NCBI GenBank assembly: GCA_027596945.1
Contig: JADGJH010001427.1
Span: 1 to 10,065 of the forward strand
Direction of reading: 5' to 3'
DNA from: Physocladia obscura
Taxonomy: Eukaryota > Chytridiomycota > Chytridiomycetes > Chytridiales > Chytriomycetaceae
Length of the DNA: 10,065 nt
Position numbers and translations under genes: made by a program. The notes under the pieces were generated by a model. That model worked only from the letters and a program-made list of their open reading frames with translations. It made no database searches and had not been told where the DNA came from. Below, one piece after another: positions 9,501-10,065 of this stretch. Numbering within the stretch: position 1 is the stretch's first letter; every line of letters begins with the position of its first letter.

Positions 9501-10043
9501 GCAAATTTCATGTGTTTCTTGGAGATCGGATCCATTGCCTGAAAAATTAAAATAAAGCTTGAATTAAATTCATAATAACAATATTCGAGGCCAACCAATT
9601 GCAAATAAAACTGTCATCATATTCTGTTGCTGTAAATGCAACAATTTCAATATTCCACTATCCAAAACTAAATTTCTCAATTCTGAATAGGTGTCATCGG
9701 CAGATACACTCGCTTCGAATTCGTGGATGCGTTCGGAAAAATGTGTTTGAGCAGAGTTTATTTTGGAGAGAGGAGTAGCTTGCAAAATTGAAAATATGGA
9801 ATCAATGTGCACAACTGTGCTATCGATTATTTGGGCATCATCGAGCGATCCATCTAGTAAAAGCCTGTCAATATAAAGCTTGGAAAAGATGTAATTAAGA
9901 TTCACCAATAACTATGGGCTGATTCTTCAGAGCATTTTTAACTGCCAGCTTCAAAGATTCAGTGATATTGTTTTCCGAAATCGAGAAGTGAAGCAAATTG
10001 AACTCAGCTGCCAATTTCGCACAGAGAAATTTGGAGTTGGGAA
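6594..10043 (-). CDS. Multi-module adenylate/UMP-CMP kinase-like protein with long C-terminal coiled coil (5' partial)
   Basis: Visible exons on the complement: 10043-9906, 9853-9596, 9538-9206, 9153-8711, 8653-8248 and 8188-6594, giving 1056 full codons in phase throughout, with the start off-window. Four kinase-like modules can be seen. A has PNSKFLCAKLAAEFNL and IVIDGSLDDAQ. B has AIGGNGSD and CKKLAADLNL. C is nearly complete: GAPGSGKKTQ (residues 336-345), RAGDLLR, GKLVP, LIDGFPRTLDQ (411-421) and a short-LID kinase end to about 505. D is a stub, IFAIGDGN and LCSRLADEFNL. Only C keeps a Walker A motif. Residues about 690-1050 are a heptad-rich coiled coil (Leu/Glu/Arg/Asn-rich). Multi-AK proteins such as AK9 are linked to cilia, so a flagellar or cytoskeletal role is possible but inferred. 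A split into separate genes is unlikely because exon phases run on from module to module. Confidence 0.85.
8654..8710 (-). other. Frame-preserving 57-bp intron inside the kinase module
   Basis: The donor GTTTGT and acceptor GTCTCAG flank 57 bp lying between KLVPL and DIIITILKTAI. It is a multiple of three and has no stop, so retention would add 19 residues including three cysteines. Adenylate kinases run directly from KLVP into the following helix, which favours splicing. A TTGACC branch-like sequence follows the donor. Confidence 0.75.
9154..9205 (-). other. 52-bp intron of the kinase gene carrying a CTCA tandem repeat
   Basis: The donor GTGAGA and acceptor TGTACAG enclose a phase-1 intron that joins PSAGIMI to EANIGRSS. 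A plus-strand GTGA repeat at 9170-9186 (CTCA on the coding strand) takes up a third of it. The frame downstream of the donor runs into a stop, so splicing is needed. Confidence 0.75.
9170..9186. repeat. (GTGA)4 tetranucleotide microsatellite
   Basis: Seventeen bases repeat GTGA a little more than four times. The repeat lies in the intron at 9154-9205, so length changes would leave the protein unchanged. Confidence 0.85.
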
Positions 10044-10065
10044 CTATATAACAATATATATGAAC

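Overview
The window comes from a nuclear eukaryotic genome. Every gene reads through only if short GT-AG introns (52 to 122 bp) are removed, exon phases match at every junction I modelled, and AATAAA signals follow the stop codons. The AT-rich, compact layout, the small introns, a FAM135-type protein, a membrane-anchored pepsin and a large adenylate-kinase/coiled-coil protein of the kind often found in flagellated cells together suggest a zoosporic (chytrid-like) early-diverging fungus or a related flagellated protist. That placement is inference. No bacterial operon, CRISPR, transposon, tRNA or viral element was seen.

Layout. (1) 1-381, plus strand: the 3' end of a gene whose product ends in a BFD-like [2Fe-2S] domain, as in GlpA-type FAD-dependent glycerol-3-phosphate dehydrogenases. 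(2) 382-1148: noncoding, with the probable promoter of the next gene. (3) 1149-3470, plus strand: a pepsin-family (A1) aspartyl protease in three exons, with both catalytic Asp motifs, one transmembrane segment and a Ser/Asn-rich basic cytosolic tail of about 200 residues. (4) 3471-3605: a short spacer with a T-rich tract. (5) 3606-6503, plus strand: a complete FAM135-like protein (DUF3657 plus DUF676 serine-hydrolase domain), reconstructed here from ten exons as 777 residues. (6) 6504-6593: a 90-bp convergent 3' junction with AATAAA signals on both strands. (7) 6594 to beyond the right edge, minus strand: a multi-module nucleoside-monophosphate-kinase-like protein ending in a coiled coil of about 360 residues, with six exons visible.

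The genes do not form an evident pathway. The two full-length plus-strand genes are a membrane protease and a putative lipase or esterase. The minus-strand gene is probably structural or energy-related. The most interesting points are the internal duplication of adenylate-kinase modules with matching phase-1 intron positions, the basophilic-kinase sites in the protease tail, the altered nucleophile elbow of the FAM135-like hydrolase, and a degenerate pentamer repeat inside a protease intron. I found no evidence for a wholly new biological system.
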